A stretch of DNA of 64,000 nt from Treponema sp. (GTDB taxonomy: Bacteria > Spirochaetota > Spirochaetia > Treponematales > Treponemataceae). The stretch lies in contig JAFUFU010000026.1 in assembly GCA_017469785.1 (NCBI GenBank), positions 1-64,000 of the forward strand. Direction: 5' to 3'. Made by a program: the position numbers and the translations under genes. This document shows, piece by piece, positions 1-7,451 of the stretch (positions are counted from its first letter, which is position 1; each line of letters begins with the position of its first letter). Under the pieces are notes generated by a model. It was not told the DNA's origin and made no database searches. It saw only the letters and a list, made by a program, of their open reading frames with translations.

Positions 1-12
1 CTTTTTTTTGTA

Positions 13-41
13 CCGTTCCCCCGGGGGAACGGATTTTTTTT
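13..41 (+). terminator. GC-rich perfect palindrome followed by T-run
   Basis: Positions 13-22 (CCGTTCCCCC) are followed directly by their exact reverse complement at 23-32, then A and a run of T at 34-41. This has the form of a factor-independent terminator on the plus strand, although a zero-loop 20-base palindrome must open a few pairs to fold. T-rich sequence at 2-9 means the minus strand carries A-rich sequence there. The first 130 bases are much richer in GC than what follows. Confidence 0.4.
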
Positions 42-81
42 CCCCGCGGGCCTGCGGGCGGCTTTTCCCGGCTCGGGTTCC

Positions 82-381
82 TCAGCCTGGATGCGGCGGA
101 CGCCGGGCCCGTGAGATCAACTGTAATGGCGTTTGTCCAAGCGATTTGCTCGTACCGTTGAATACACATGCAGTGAACGGGTCAACCTTCGTGGCCTTTG
201 CCTCGTCAATGTTCGTGACGATACTCGCGACAATCTGAGACTTTGCCTGCGGAGCGGGATGCGGGAACTGTGGCTGGTACTGATGCGGAGCCTGCGGGAA
301 CTGTGGCTGATTCTGAGCAAGCTGCTGTGCCTGCCTTATGTAAAAGTCATTCATCGGGTTTCCGAACTGATATGGTGGCAT
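82..381 (-). CDS. Small Pro/Gln-rich hypothetical protein, probably truncated
   Basis: A 99-codon frame with a strong Shine-Dalgarno sequence (AAGGAGGTAAGGAA) directly before ATG at 381, so translation initiation looks genuine. The N-terminal half (about residues 20-45) is low-complexity, rich in Gln and Pro. The middle (about 48-72) looks like ordinary folded protein. The last 25 residues are Arg/Pro-rich and lie in the GC-rich first 150 bases, whose composition differs from the rest. I therefore suspect the original C-terminus was lost and replaced through recombination. No family was recognised. Upstream on the same strand is a frameshifted remnant (456-745), so this may be the tail of a decayed accessory or phage-like cluster extending left of the window. 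Confidence 0.5.
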   Translation of the reverse strand: MPPYQFGNPMNDFYIRQAQQLAQNQPQFPQAPHQYQPQFPHPAPQAKSQIVASIVTNIDEAKATKVDPFTACVFNGTSKSLGQTPLQLISRARRPPHPG

Positions 382-455
382 TTCCTTACCTCCTTACAAG
401 AGATAGGGTAGCACGAAGCTGATAATCAAATGGCTTGAAAAAAGCTTGAATTTGG

Positions 456-745
456 CTAGAGAAGGGGAGTCATCTTCTTTCTTATGGTGTTAGGCTCTGA
501 TTTTGCCACGGGGTAGCTTATGCAGAGGGTATCGGCGATAAAGCCGAGGTCTTTTTTCTTTATGTAATACATGTCGAAGATTTCATCCTGACGTCCGAGA
601 GTATTATGAACGATAGCAGACGGCTGATGTCAGCCTTGTTTGCTGACCTGAAATATGCGTTTATTTCTTTAACGGATTTCAAAATCAAATTTTCCTTTTT
701 CTTTTCGTCGGACACAGGTGATTTTACGGCAAGGAAAAATAACGC
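456..745 (-). pseudogene. Frameshifted remnant of an unknown gene
   Basis: The stretch has no intact gene, but the minus strand shows two protein-like segments in different frames. The first runs down from 745 and includes SDEKKKENLILKSVKEINAY. The second starts near 610 and includes AIVHNTLGRQDEIFDMYYIK, ending at a TAG at 456-458. A single one-base shift near 605-612 would join them into about 95 codons. No start codon or ribosome site was found upstream; the frame simply opens after a stop near 746. Function unknown. It lies just upstream of, and in the same direction as, the truncated gene at 82-381. Confidence 0.4.
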
Positions 746-753
746 TTACATCT

Positions 754-782
754 TTTACAAAACACAGTGGACATAGTATAAT
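754..782 (+). promoter_or_regulatory. Sigma-70 promoter, leaderless configuration
   Basis: TTTACA (754-759), 17-base spacer, TATAAT (777-782), then six bases and ATG at 789. There is no Shine-Dalgarno sequence. Transcription should start at or very near the A of the start codon, giving a leaderless mRNA. Confidence 0.7.
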
Positions 783-788
783 TCAGTT

Positions 789-1340
789 ATGAAACGGTAT
801 TTTCTGTTGTTCCTCGTTGCAATATTATTTAATAGTTGTACCAATTTAGAACATGGTGATACAACTTTCTCAGTCGGGAACATAAATCTTACTGCTAGTT
901 TTTTAGGCTATGGAAAAGACCATGATGGAAACGAGGATATTCTGGTAAAAAATTATTCATCAGGAGATTTAAGAACTTTCTGTGATTTTACATCATATCC
1001 TGAGAATAAAAATCCATATATTATAAAAACTTCAACAATTGGAGCGGATAATCGCTCAAATAATATTATACAGATTTCATTGTCATTTTCAGCGGAAGAG
1101 ATAGATGTTATCAAAATAAATATAGAAACAAATGCTGAGCATATAAATTCCTTCTATTTGCAAGCTTTTTTAAATGAAACAGAAGTAAAAAAAGAGACCT
1201 TATCATCTGGTGATAAGGAAATATCAATCAATACAGAGATAAACAAAATTCTTATCTACGTAGATGCTCCAAAATTTTATAATGGAATACAATTGAATGA
1301 TTATTTTAAATTTAATTATTGCTTACCGTATATTAATTAA
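789..1340 (+). CDS. Hypothetical lipoprotein
   Basis: A 183-residue protein with a classical lipoprotein signal: Lys/Arg at 2-3, a hydrophobic stretch at about 4-14, and a lipobox ending at Cys17 (LFNSC). The mature part is rich in Asn, Ile and Ser, has no internal membrane segment, and may be a small beta-rich envelope protein. No family was recognised. The gene is visibly more AT-rich than the core genes further right, which fits recent acquisition or an accessory region. It is monocistronic, with its own strong promoter 6 bases upstream of ATG. No clear terminator follows; 1341-1480 holds only AT-rich sequence. Confidence 0.75.
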   Translation: MKRYFLLFLVAILFNSCTNLEHGDTTFSVGNINLTASFLGYGKDHDGNEDILVKNYSSGDLRTFCDFTSYPENKNPYIIKTSTIGADNRSNNIIQISLSFSAEEIDVIKINIETNAEHINSFYLQAFLNETEVKKETLSSGDKEISINTEINKILIYVDAPKFYNGIQLNDYFKFNYCLPYIN

Positions 1341-1480
1341 ATAAAAAAAAGAATCCATATCTGACGATACGGCCCATGTCTTTTGCCTTGGCTTCTATCG
1401 ATTTTATTTTAAAAATTATTGACTGAACAATTTCTTTTGGATAACTCACTGCGGTTAGACTTTTCGTGATTCAATCTCGA

Positions 1481-1516
1481 TTGACTCATACAGATAAGGG
1501 GTATTAAAATATGAGT
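1481..1516 (+). promoter_or_regulatory. Promoter with overlapping inverted repeat before the CsoR-like gene
   Basis: TTGACT (1481-1486), 18-base spacer, TAAAAT (1505-1510), then ATG at 1518, again without a Shine-Dalgarno. An inverted repeat, ACTCATA (1484-1490) and TATGAGT (1510-1516), brackets an AAGGGG-containing spacer and covers the -35 element and the start region. That is where a repressor of the adjacent gene's family would bind if it regulates itself. The operator role is inference. Confidence 0.5.
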
Positions 1517-1517
1517 T

Positions 1518-1778
1518 ATGGAAAACACTGAAAAAGCTTTAATTCAGAGATTGAATCGTATTGAGGGGCAGGTTCGGGGAATAAAAAAAATGCTTTCTGA
1601 AGAATCCGAATGTCCTAAAATCCTTGTTCAGGTATCAGCTGTTACGGCCGCATTAAATTCTTTTGCAAAACTTCTTCTGACAGAGCATTTAAAAACAAAT
1701 GTGGCTGATGACTTGCGTTCAGGGAAAACGGAGTCTGTTGATGAATTGATTATAACTCTAAATAAAATGCTGAAATAG
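1518..1778 (+). CDS. CsoR/FrmR-family (DUF156) transcriptional repressor
   Basis: An 86-residue all-helical protein with the family signature RLNRIEGQVRGIKKML at residues 11-26. Cys32 and His57 are separated by 25 residues, exactly as Cys36/His61 in copper-sensing CsoR. The second Cys of CsoR, four residues after the His, is Asn61 here. The Cys+His-only pattern is closer to formaldehyde-sensing FrmR or other non-copper members than to a Cu(I) sensor. No copper ATPase, nickel exporter or formaldehyde dehydrogenase lies nearby, so the ligand cannot be read from context. A TGA six bases upstream in frame fixes the start at 1518. Probably autoregulated. Confidence 0.85.
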   Translation: MENTEKALIQRLNRIEGQVRGIKKMLSEESECPKILVQVSAVTAALNSFAKLLLTEHLKTNVADDLRSGKTESVDELIITLNKMLK

Positions 1779-1782
1779 CCGT

Positions 1783-2637
1783 TTATTTTTTAGTAGCGAC
1801 ACAGTCTCCGATTTTGACACGATATTCTTCACCTGAATCAGTGACTTTTTTTATTTCATCAAGAAGTTTTACGGAGTCTTTTTGAAGAAGCAGGACGATT
1901 GTTGAGCCGTGCAAATCAAAATATCCTTTTTCTTCGCCTTTTTTGAATGAGGCTTCATCGTAATGGTTTTGAATTCCTCCGACGCTGAATGCTCCTATTT
2001 CTATCTGCGCGATTGTCCCGAAGTTCTCTGTGTTCAAGATAGTCCATGAACGGCGGTTTTTTGTATATAATCGGAAATTTTCAGCTGCCAGGGGCTGAAC
2101 GCTGTACAGAGAGCCTTGTATGAAGTGATTCCCGTTTTGTGTACCAGAATCAACATAACAGTATCGGTGGTAATCAGTTGCACAAAGGCGGAAAACCAAG
2201 CATAATCCGCCTATAAATGATTTTTCGATATTGTTGTTTTCAATGTTAAAACGTGATGGCTCAAAAAAATCAGTGAGTGTGTAATCGAATCCTTTTATAT
2301 GGAACTTTGAATCCTCTGTAATTTTGTAAACGGAAAGCAGACTGTCCGCGGGTGAAATCAAATGGTTCGGCTCAGAATCAAAGGAAATTTCTTTCTTGCG
2401 CGTAAAAAAATCGTTAAAGGATTTGAATTTCACATCTTTGAAATCTGACATATCGATTCCGTTTTTTTTTATGAAAGACGGAATATAGAATCGTGAAACG
2501 GGAGAGCGAAGTATACAACCCAATAAGGCGGGGACATGAAGCTTTAGGACTACATGAAGGAGAATACGGCCAAGACTTGTTCCATACAAAAATCGTACAG
2601 AGGCATCATTTGAATTTTTTTTATAGGTTCCGCTCAT
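1783..2637 (-). CDS. psd: Phosphatidylserine decarboxylase
   Basis: A 284-residue protein matching phosphatidylserine decarboxylase, which converts phosphatidylserine to phosphatidylethanolamine at the inner membrane. The C-terminal HGST motif (about residues 244-247) is the self-cleavage site; its serine becomes the pyruvoyl cofactor. The family usually has LGST or FGST, so the His is a mild variation. Other recognisable blocks are FNDFFTRK near 73-80, SPADS near 95-99 and DYHRYCY near 154-160. A GGAGG ribosome site precedes ATG at 2637. It lies 14 bases downstream of pssA, so the two successive steps of PE synthesis are co-transcribed. It converges with the CsoR-like gene with four bases between stops. 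Confidence 0.92.
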   Translation of the reverse strand: MSGTYKKNSNDASVRFLYGTSLGRILLHVVLKLHVPALLGCILRSPVSRFYIPSFIKKNGIDMSDFKDVKFKSFNDFFTRKKEISFDSEPNHLISPADSLLSVYKITEDSKFHIKGFDYTLTDFFEPSRFNIENNNIEKSFIGGLCLVFRLCATDYHRYCYVDSGTQNGNHFIQGSLYSVQPLAAENFRLYTKNRRSWTILNTENFGTIAQIEIGAFSVGGIQNHYDEASFKKGEEKGYFDLHGSTIVLLLQKDSVKLLDEIKKVTDSGEEYRVKIGDCVATKK

Positions 2638-2651
2638 GCAATCCTCCGGTC

Positions 2652-3428
2652 TTAAAATGCCTCAGCTGACTGAATTTCTTCTGCAGTTGCCTTGTTCTCA
2701 AAAACAATTGACGGATCTTTGTCAGGAGTCTGCACATAGTATGCTTTTCCGAGCAGGAGCAAGGCTAATTCTATAAGTCCAATGAAAACAAGAACACATT
2801 TCCCTATAAGATGAGGTTTGAGCATTCTGAAAGGAGTGATAAAAGCAATTGACATGATAAGAAGAAGAATTGCCGCTGCATGAATCGGGGGACGGGAATT
2901 TCCCATGAAGTAGGAGATGATGAAAACTGCCGGAAGAACGATTGCAACGCTGGTGACTGGTAATCCTCGGTATTCGTGACGGCTTTCGCTGGTATGATTC
3001 TGGCGCTCCATTTCATCAACGTTGAAGTATGAAAGGCGGATAAGTGCGCTCAAGAGATACAATGCGCAGACGCATATGACAATCCTGGCCTGCCAGGGAT
3101 GATCAACGGGATACTGTTTGTCACCGATTGCGAGTTTATAGACAATGAGAGATGGAAACACGCCGTAGCTGATGATGTCTGCCATGGAATCAATTTGAAT
3201 TCCGAAAAGCTTTTCTGATGCTGTGCGATCTTTTTTTGTGGAAGCGACTTTGCCGTCGAACATATCCATTACGCCTGCTACCATCAGGCATAAGAGGGCA
3301 AGTATGAAACTCCGATCGTTGTTTGAGAAAACAAAGTGAATTCCCGCAAAAGCAAAGAGCATTCCGACGTAAGTTAGAATAACAGTGTAATTATAAACAC
3401 CGAGTAAGTGTAATTTTTTTTTGGCCAT
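2652..3428 (-). CDS. pssA: CDP-diacylglycerol-serine O-phosphatidyltransferase
   Basis: A 258-residue polytopic membrane protein of the CDP-alcohol phosphatidyltransferase family. The diagnostic metal and substrate motif (DG...A...G...D...D) is seen at about residues 57-89, from MDMFDGKVAST to FGIQIDSMAD. Roughly six or seven hydrophobic segments follow. It makes phosphatidylserine from CDP-diacylglycerol and serine; the adjacent psd decarboxylates the product, which identifies the substrate as serine. The ribosome site GAAGG precedes ATG at 3428. The C-terminus has a short hydrophilic tail. Confidence 0.9.
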   Translation of the reverse strand: MAKKKLHLLGVYNYTVILTYVGMLFAFAGIHFVFSNNDRSFILALLCLMVAGVMDMFDGKVASTKKDRTASEKLFGIQIDSMADIISYGVFPSLIVYKLAIGDKQYPVDHPWQARIVICVCALYLLSALIRLSYFNVDEMERQNHTSESRHEYRGLPVTSVAIVLPAVFIISYFMGNSRPPIHAAAILLLIMSIAFITPFRMLKPHLIGKCVLVFIGLIELALLLLGKAYYVQTPDKDPSIVFENKATAEEIQSAEAF

Positions 3429-3464
3429 TTTTTACCTTCTTTTCGTTTGCCTTTATTTTAAAGT

Positions 3465-4118
3465 TTAATTGAATCCATATCCAAAAATCAAGCCGTAAAC
3501 GATTATTGTAAACGGTTTTGAGGTGAGAATGATGAGCGCAAACTTCTTGAAGCTCATTTCTGTAAGACCTGTGAAGTAGCACAAAAAATCATCCGGCGAA
3601 ATCGGAAGAAAAATTGCAATCCATAGAAAGACAGGATAGCTTTTCTTTTGTTTTTCAAGCCAGCGCATGCTTTTTTGGTATTTCTTTTCCGAAAAAATCT
3701 GTTTGACGAATGAAATTCCAAAAGTCCTTGAAAGCCAGAATGCGACAAAAGAGCCTGAACATATTCCGATATAGTTGCAGATAATTCCAACCCAGGGACC
3801 GAAAAGAGTAGGACCGACGATGCAGCCGAGAGTGCTTGGAATGACGGCATAGACTGTTTTGACGCACTGAAAAACCGTGAGAAGGATGGGGCCTAAAACG
3901 CCGAAAGAATTGATGAAAATTTTAAAAGACTCAACATCGCGGAAAGTGCCGATTCTGTATTCGTAGAAGAACCATATTCCTCCGCCAATGACCGTGATTG
4001 CGAGTGCGATGCAGAAAAGTTTTTTGAGAAGGCTTGTTTTTGTTTCGATTATGTCAATTGCCTGCTCTTTTTTATGTTCGATGAGCACGCTCGCTTTTTC
4101 TTGAATCTTGTGTTCCAT
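3465..4118 (-). CDS. TVP38/TMEM64 (VTT-domain) membrane protein
   Basis: A 217-residue membrane protein with a hydrophilic N-terminus (1-33), a first membrane segment at about 35-52, and the conserved VTT/SNARE-associated core in the middle (GPILL, then P...G...FGPW.G, then a Gly/Ser-rich segment). DedA and TVP38 relatives move lipids or protons across membranes. Its place at the head of a psd-pssA gene set on the same strand makes a role in phospholipid handling plausible, but that is inference. An upstream TATAAT (minus strand, 4136-4141) is the likely -10 element. Confidence 0.8.
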   Translation of the reverse strand: MEHKIQEKASVLIEHKKEQAIDIIETKTSLLKKLFCIALAITVIGGGIWFFYEYRIGTFRDVESFKIFINSFGVLGPILLTVFQCVKTVYAVIPSTLGCIVGPTLFGPWVGIICNYIGICSGSFVAFWLSRTFGISFVKQIFSEKKYQKSMRWLEKQKKSYPVFLWIAIFLPISPDDFLCYFTGLTEMSFKKFALIILTSKPFTIIVYGLIFGYGFN

Positions 4119-4193
4119 TAAAAAATCCGGAATTAATTATAACAAAGTTTTTTAATTTGTTCTATCTAATATGAAAAAAAATCGCTTGTATAG

Positions 4194-4221
4194 TTGATAC
4201 CCCCCCCATGTGTAGTATATT
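4194..4221 (+). promoter_or_regulatory. Promoter with eight-C tract in the spacer (possible phase-variable switch)
   Basis: TTGATA (4194-4199) and TATATT (4216-4221) are separated by 16 bases that begin with eight consecutive C (4200-4207). Gain of one C would give the optimal 17-base spacing; loss would give 15. Transcription would start near 4228, ahead of GAGG (4238-4241) and ATG at 4249. Homopolymeric G/C tracts in promoter spacers are known switches in Treponema pallidum and other bacteria. That this one varies is inference. Confidence 0.55.
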
Positions 4222-4248
4222 CATCATGTTAAAAGTTGAGGCTTTTTT

Positions 4249-5931
4249 ATGAAAAAAATCATTATTACACTTTCATTCCTTCTGTCGGCAACAAGTGTCT
4301 TTGCCCAGATTCGGTCTTATGTAGGTATTGTCCGGCAGAAATATTTCCCAGAGCATATAAAATATCTTGAAGAGTATCGTGATGAGCTGAATGGAAAAGG
4401 TTATTCAACTTATGCTGAATATATCGATTCCTATCTGAAAGGAAGTTTTGGTTCAGGCTTTGTTTATGTCGAGCCGGACGGAACTAACTACATAATCACG
4501 AACAGGCATGTCGTTTCTCAGGCTGCAAGCGCATCTATCGAATTCGAGGACTCTGATAGCGGTGCGCTTACGAAATATGACGGCCTGAAAGTGTTGCTTA
4601 CGAGCGATGACATTGATATTGCGATTCTTGGATTTTCCGGGGGAAAACGGCCGTTCAAAAAAGGCCTTGCTCTTTCCCGCACGAATGTTTCTGATGGTCA
4701 GGAAGTGTGGTCGGCTGGCTTCCCAGGGCTTGGCGGGCAGCCTGTATGGCAGCTTGGCAAGGGAAATGTTACAAACGCCAAGGCAAGAATCAAAGATTTG
4801 CTTGATCCTTCAATTTCTTCTATTATACAGCACTCAGCTCAGGTTGACGGCGGAAACTCTGGCGGTCCTTTGATGATTTCTTCTGCAAAGGCTGTCGCAG
4901 GATATGAAGTTGTTGGCATCAATACATGGAAGGCTTCTCGTCGTGACTCAACAAATTTCTCGATTCCTTCTGCGATGATTCAGAAAATGCTTGATGAATT
5001 GCATAAAAAATCTGATTTCGAGACCGAAAACAATGATTTGCTTTTAAGGAAAGAAAAATTCGCTGCGGCTTTGAAAGATTCTGGGGCGGATTTTACAAGT
5101 ATTGTGAAGTACATTTCTTACGAGCGTGCGGCAACTCAGGGACAGAAAGATTTTGATTCAGTGATTCATTTTGCGCCGAGCAAGGTAAGAAGCGAAGTCC
5201 TTGATGCGTTCAGCTATGACCCGGCCGAAGGGTTGCGTTATGCGAGCGCGTATCAAATCTGGAAGAAATATAACGGCAAGGAAAGCGAAATCTCTGCAGA
5301 ATGGATAAAAGAGCATGGCTTGTGGCGAATTTCTGAAATCAGCGGGGATGTCAAAAAATCTGATTCAGAAAAATCATCGAAAAAAGAGAAAAAATCCGCA
5401 AAATCTCAAAAATCAAAGGACGGATTTTTCGGAAATCCAGAGATTGAGGCTTGGGATGAGACCGTGCTTTTTGCGGGCGGGGATTTTAGCGTGAACGGAA
5501 ACGATGCGGCGTTCTTTTTGGGGCTAGACACTTTCTTTGCGAATGATTACTTCGGCATATCGCTCATGTATCACCGTGAAAAAATCGAGTGCCTGCTTTC
5601 TGAAAAAGTCGGATTCAATGCGGGCGGAATGGGCTTAGCTTTGAGGCTTCCGATTCAGATGAATCATATCGGGCTTGTTCCTTTCGCGCGTGCTTGCGGA
5701 GACGCGGCTTTCGGTGACAAAAGAGTTCTGCTCGGATACAACGCTGAGACTGGATTGCAGGCGATTATAAATCCCGAGGAAAATGTTCATTTCGGTCTTG
5801 GCGTTTCGTTCAGGCAGATGTGGCTTTCTCAGTTCATTGACACAAAAATTTCGGACAACGGATTAGATCGAGATAAAATAAAAGATTTTACGAATCGTTC
5901 AGTTTCGATTTACGCAATTTTGTCATTCTAA
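4249..5931 (+). CDS. Exported trypsin-like serine protease with C-terminal barrel-like domain
   Basis: A 560-residue protein with a signal peptide ending near Ala19-Gln20 (VFAQ). The S1/HtrA-type protease domain (about 60-260) has the complete triad: His87 in NRHVV, Asp123 in DDIDIAIL and Ser204 in GGNSGGPL. No PDZ domain was seen after it. A middle helical region (270-370) leads to a Lys/Ser-rich linker (about 370-395). A C-terminal part (about 400-560) follows with alternating aromatic and glycine strands, ending in Phe, resembling a small outer-membrane barrel. This suggests a surface or periplasmic protease tethered to the outer membrane. It is first of three co-directional genes, 16 bases from the next, behind the poly-C promoter. 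Confidence 0.8.
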   Translation: MKKIIITLSFLLSATSVFAQIRSYVGIVRQKYFPEHIKYLEEYRDELNGKGYSTYAEYIDSYLKGSFGSGFVYVEPDGTNYIITNRHVVSQAASASIEFEDSDSGALTKYDGLKVLLTSDDIDIAILGFSGGKRPFKKGLALSRTNVSDGQEVWSAGFPGLGGQPVWQLGKGNVTNAKARIKDLLDPSISSIIQHSAQVDGGNSGGPLMISSAKAVAGYEVVGINTWKASRRDSTNFSIPSAMIQKMLDELHKKSDFETENNDLLLRKEKFAAALKDSGADFTSIVKYISYERAATQGQKDFDSVIHFAPSKVRSEVLDAFSYDPAEGLRYASAYQIWKKYNGKESEISAEWIKEHGLWRISEISGDVKKSDSEKSSKKEKKSAKSQKSKDGFFGNPEIEAWDETVLFAGGDFSVNGNDAAFFLGLDTFFANDYFGISLMYHREKIECLLSEKVGFNAGGMGLALRLPIQMNHIGLVPFARACGDAAFGDKRVLLGYNAETGLQAIINPEENVHFGLGVSFRQMWLSQFIDTKISDNGLDRDKIKDFTNRSVSIYAILSF

Positions 5932-5947
5932 AATCAGGAGGAAAAGA

Positions 5948-6529
5948 ATGAAAAAAATTATTTGGACAATGGCGATTTTTGCCGCCATTTCATTTGCTCT
6001 TATCGGCTGCTCTTCCGTCATGTCTTCAGCTTATACTTCGACCGAAAACATCTCAGAGTATAAGTCTGCGACTGGAACGCCAGAAGATTCCGTGATTTTT
6101 TACGGTTGGATTGAAGGCAATGAAGTGACTGAGTTTTCTCAGATGAATTCAGAGCTTCCGAGCGATTTTCAGCAGATGAAAAATAGTATTTTTGTCTCAA
6201 AACCTGTCGCGCCAGGCTCTCTCTATTTTTTGCAGGGAATGTCTGGCAAGGCACGGAGAACGGGTCTTAGTTTGGAAGGAAATATCATTTGGATTTACAA
6301 CGAAATTTTCCCGATGCAGTCGGATTTCGTTCCTATTATCGTGAATGTTCCCAAAGAGCCGGGATTTTATTTTGTCGGCTATTATGCGGAGACTATAAAG
6401 CTTTTGGAAGGCGATGTGAAAAAATCTGACAATAAATCAGCAGAAAAAATCTGCCTAAAAGGCGCGTTGAAGCTTTACAAAGGAACGGCTTGGGAAAAGG
6501 CGATAAAAGACAGAATTAAGGAGCTTTAA
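5948..6529 (+). CDS. Hypothetical lipoprotein of the protease operon
   Basis: A 193-residue protein with a lipoprotein signal peptide and lipobox ending at Cys21 (LIGCSS). A good ribosome site (AGGAGGAAAAGA) spans the 16-base gap after the protease gene. The mature part has no membrane segments and no recognised domain. It contains beta-strand-like stretches (VIFYGWIEG, IIVNVPKEPGFYFVGYY) similar in style to the next protein (VILIGKISV, AVYIGSFNF), so the two may be distant paralogues. The C-terminus ends in a Lys-rich helix. Function unknown; likely acts in the envelope with the protease. Confidence 0.75.
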   Translation: MKKIIWTMAIFAAISFALIGCSSVMSSAYTSTENISEYKSATGTPEDSVIFYGWIEGNEVTEFSQMNSELPSDFQQMKNSIFVSKPVAPGSLYFLQGMSGKARRTGLSLEGNIIWIYNEIFPMQSDFVPIIVNVPKEPGFYFVGYYAETIKLLEGDVKKSDNKSAEKICLKGALKLYKGTAWEKAIKDRIKEL

Positions 6530-6530
6530 G

Positions 6531-7154
6531 ATGAAAAAGATATTTGCGGTTTTTGCTTTCGCGCTTGCGATTCTTGTGTCGGACGGGCAGATTTTTGCCG
6601 CTGGCGGAAAATTCAGCACTCCTAAAAACGATGAGGTGATTTTGATTGGAAAGATTTCTGTCACCCCGGAAGAGAACATGGATTTTGTTGCCGAAACGCG
6701 GGGGCTTAGCGATGTTTTGAAAAGCAAACAGGGAACATATTATTTGCCGTTCGCTTCAAAAAAGGACAAATCTTTTGAAAAGGACTACGAGAATTTCAAA
6801 AAGGCCAACTGGAAACAACAGTTCAACGACGGTGAATTTTTCTATGCCACATACAAGCTCAACAAAAGTTCCCGAAACATGAAGTTCAATTGTCTCAGCG
6901 CGTATTGGTTTTTCAACTCCCCGAATGCCGCGATTTATCTTCCGTTTGACTTCAATTTTGATGTTCCAGAGGGAGTAAAAGCCGTTTATATCGGAAGTTT
7001 CAACTTTACGACGACAGGCGATAACTTTGCGATTAAGTCCGTTAAGACTCGCGATGAGTACGAGGCGGCGCAGAAAGTCTTGGACTCTGTGACAGAAGAG
7101 CACTACGACCTCTACCGCCCATATATCAAAGAGAATCCGAAAGAGAAAAAATAA
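6531..7154 (+). CDS. Exported hypothetical protein of the protease operon
   Basis: A 207-residue protein with a Sec signal peptide (cleavage near FAAGG, residues 22-26) and no lipobox. Its ATG lies one base after the stop of the preceding lipoprotein gene, so translation is probably coupled. The body has a strand-rich pattern (ILIGKISVTPEEN, YLPFDFNFDVPEG, AVYIGSFNFTTTG) and a polar helical C-terminus. No family was recognised. With the preceding two genes it forms a compact operon of exported proteins. Confidence 0.75.
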   Translation: MKKIFAVFAFALAILVSDGQIFAAGGKFSTPKNDEVILIGKISVTPEENMDFVAETRGLSDVLKSKQGTYYLPFASKKDKSFEKDYENFKKANWKQQFNDGEFFYATYKLNKSSRNMKFNCLSAYWFFNSPNAAIYLPFDFNFDVPEGVKAVYIGSFNFTTTGDNFAIKSVKTRDEYEAAQKVLDSVTEEHYDLYRPYIKENPKEKK

Positions 7155-7378
7155 TTAGCAGTTAGCAGCGGGGCGTTGCGGGTAGGGAGCGACCCGTAAG
7201 GGGCAAAACCTGCGAGGCAGGTTTTGAGCGAGTCTCGGTGAAGGCTGTGCCTGAATCGCTCCCGCAGAGGGGGTAGGCGGAAATACCCGAACGGAGCGGA
7301 GAAGACTGAGCTTGCTCGGACTTCTCCGGCATAGTGAGTGGTATTGTAGCCGTGGGGGAGACTTCCCCCTTTTTTTTT
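7155..7378. repeat. GC-rich intergenic repeat element ending in terminator
   Basis: The gap between the exported-protein operon and glyQS is GC-rich and full of small inverted repeats, including AAAACCTGC/GCAGGTTTT around 7205-7225 and GAGAAG/CTTCTC around 7300-7326. The end is a strong hairpin plus T-run. Similar text (GCGGGTAGGGAGCG, AGCGAGTCTC, GGGAGA..TTCTCCC) recurs in the gaps near 27.6, 33.8 and 40.2 kb, marking a dispersed non-coding element family. No ORF was found. Confidence 0.55.
7354..7378 (+). terminator. Factor-independent terminator
   Basis: GGGGGA, a four-base loop (GACT), TCCCCC, then nine T. Terminates plus-strand transcription of the protease operon before glyQS. Confidence 0.75.
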
Positions 7379-7451
7379 AATATGCTAAAATCTTTTCAAT
7401 TATTTTATATCCGTCTACTTCGCGCCAGAAGTGGATTGAAGGAGATTTTTT

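Noticed and set aside
7378..7451. T-box or other riboswitch before glyQS
   Set aside because: No specifier stem, T-box sequence or antiterminator was found; only an AT-rich promoter region and a normal ribosome site.
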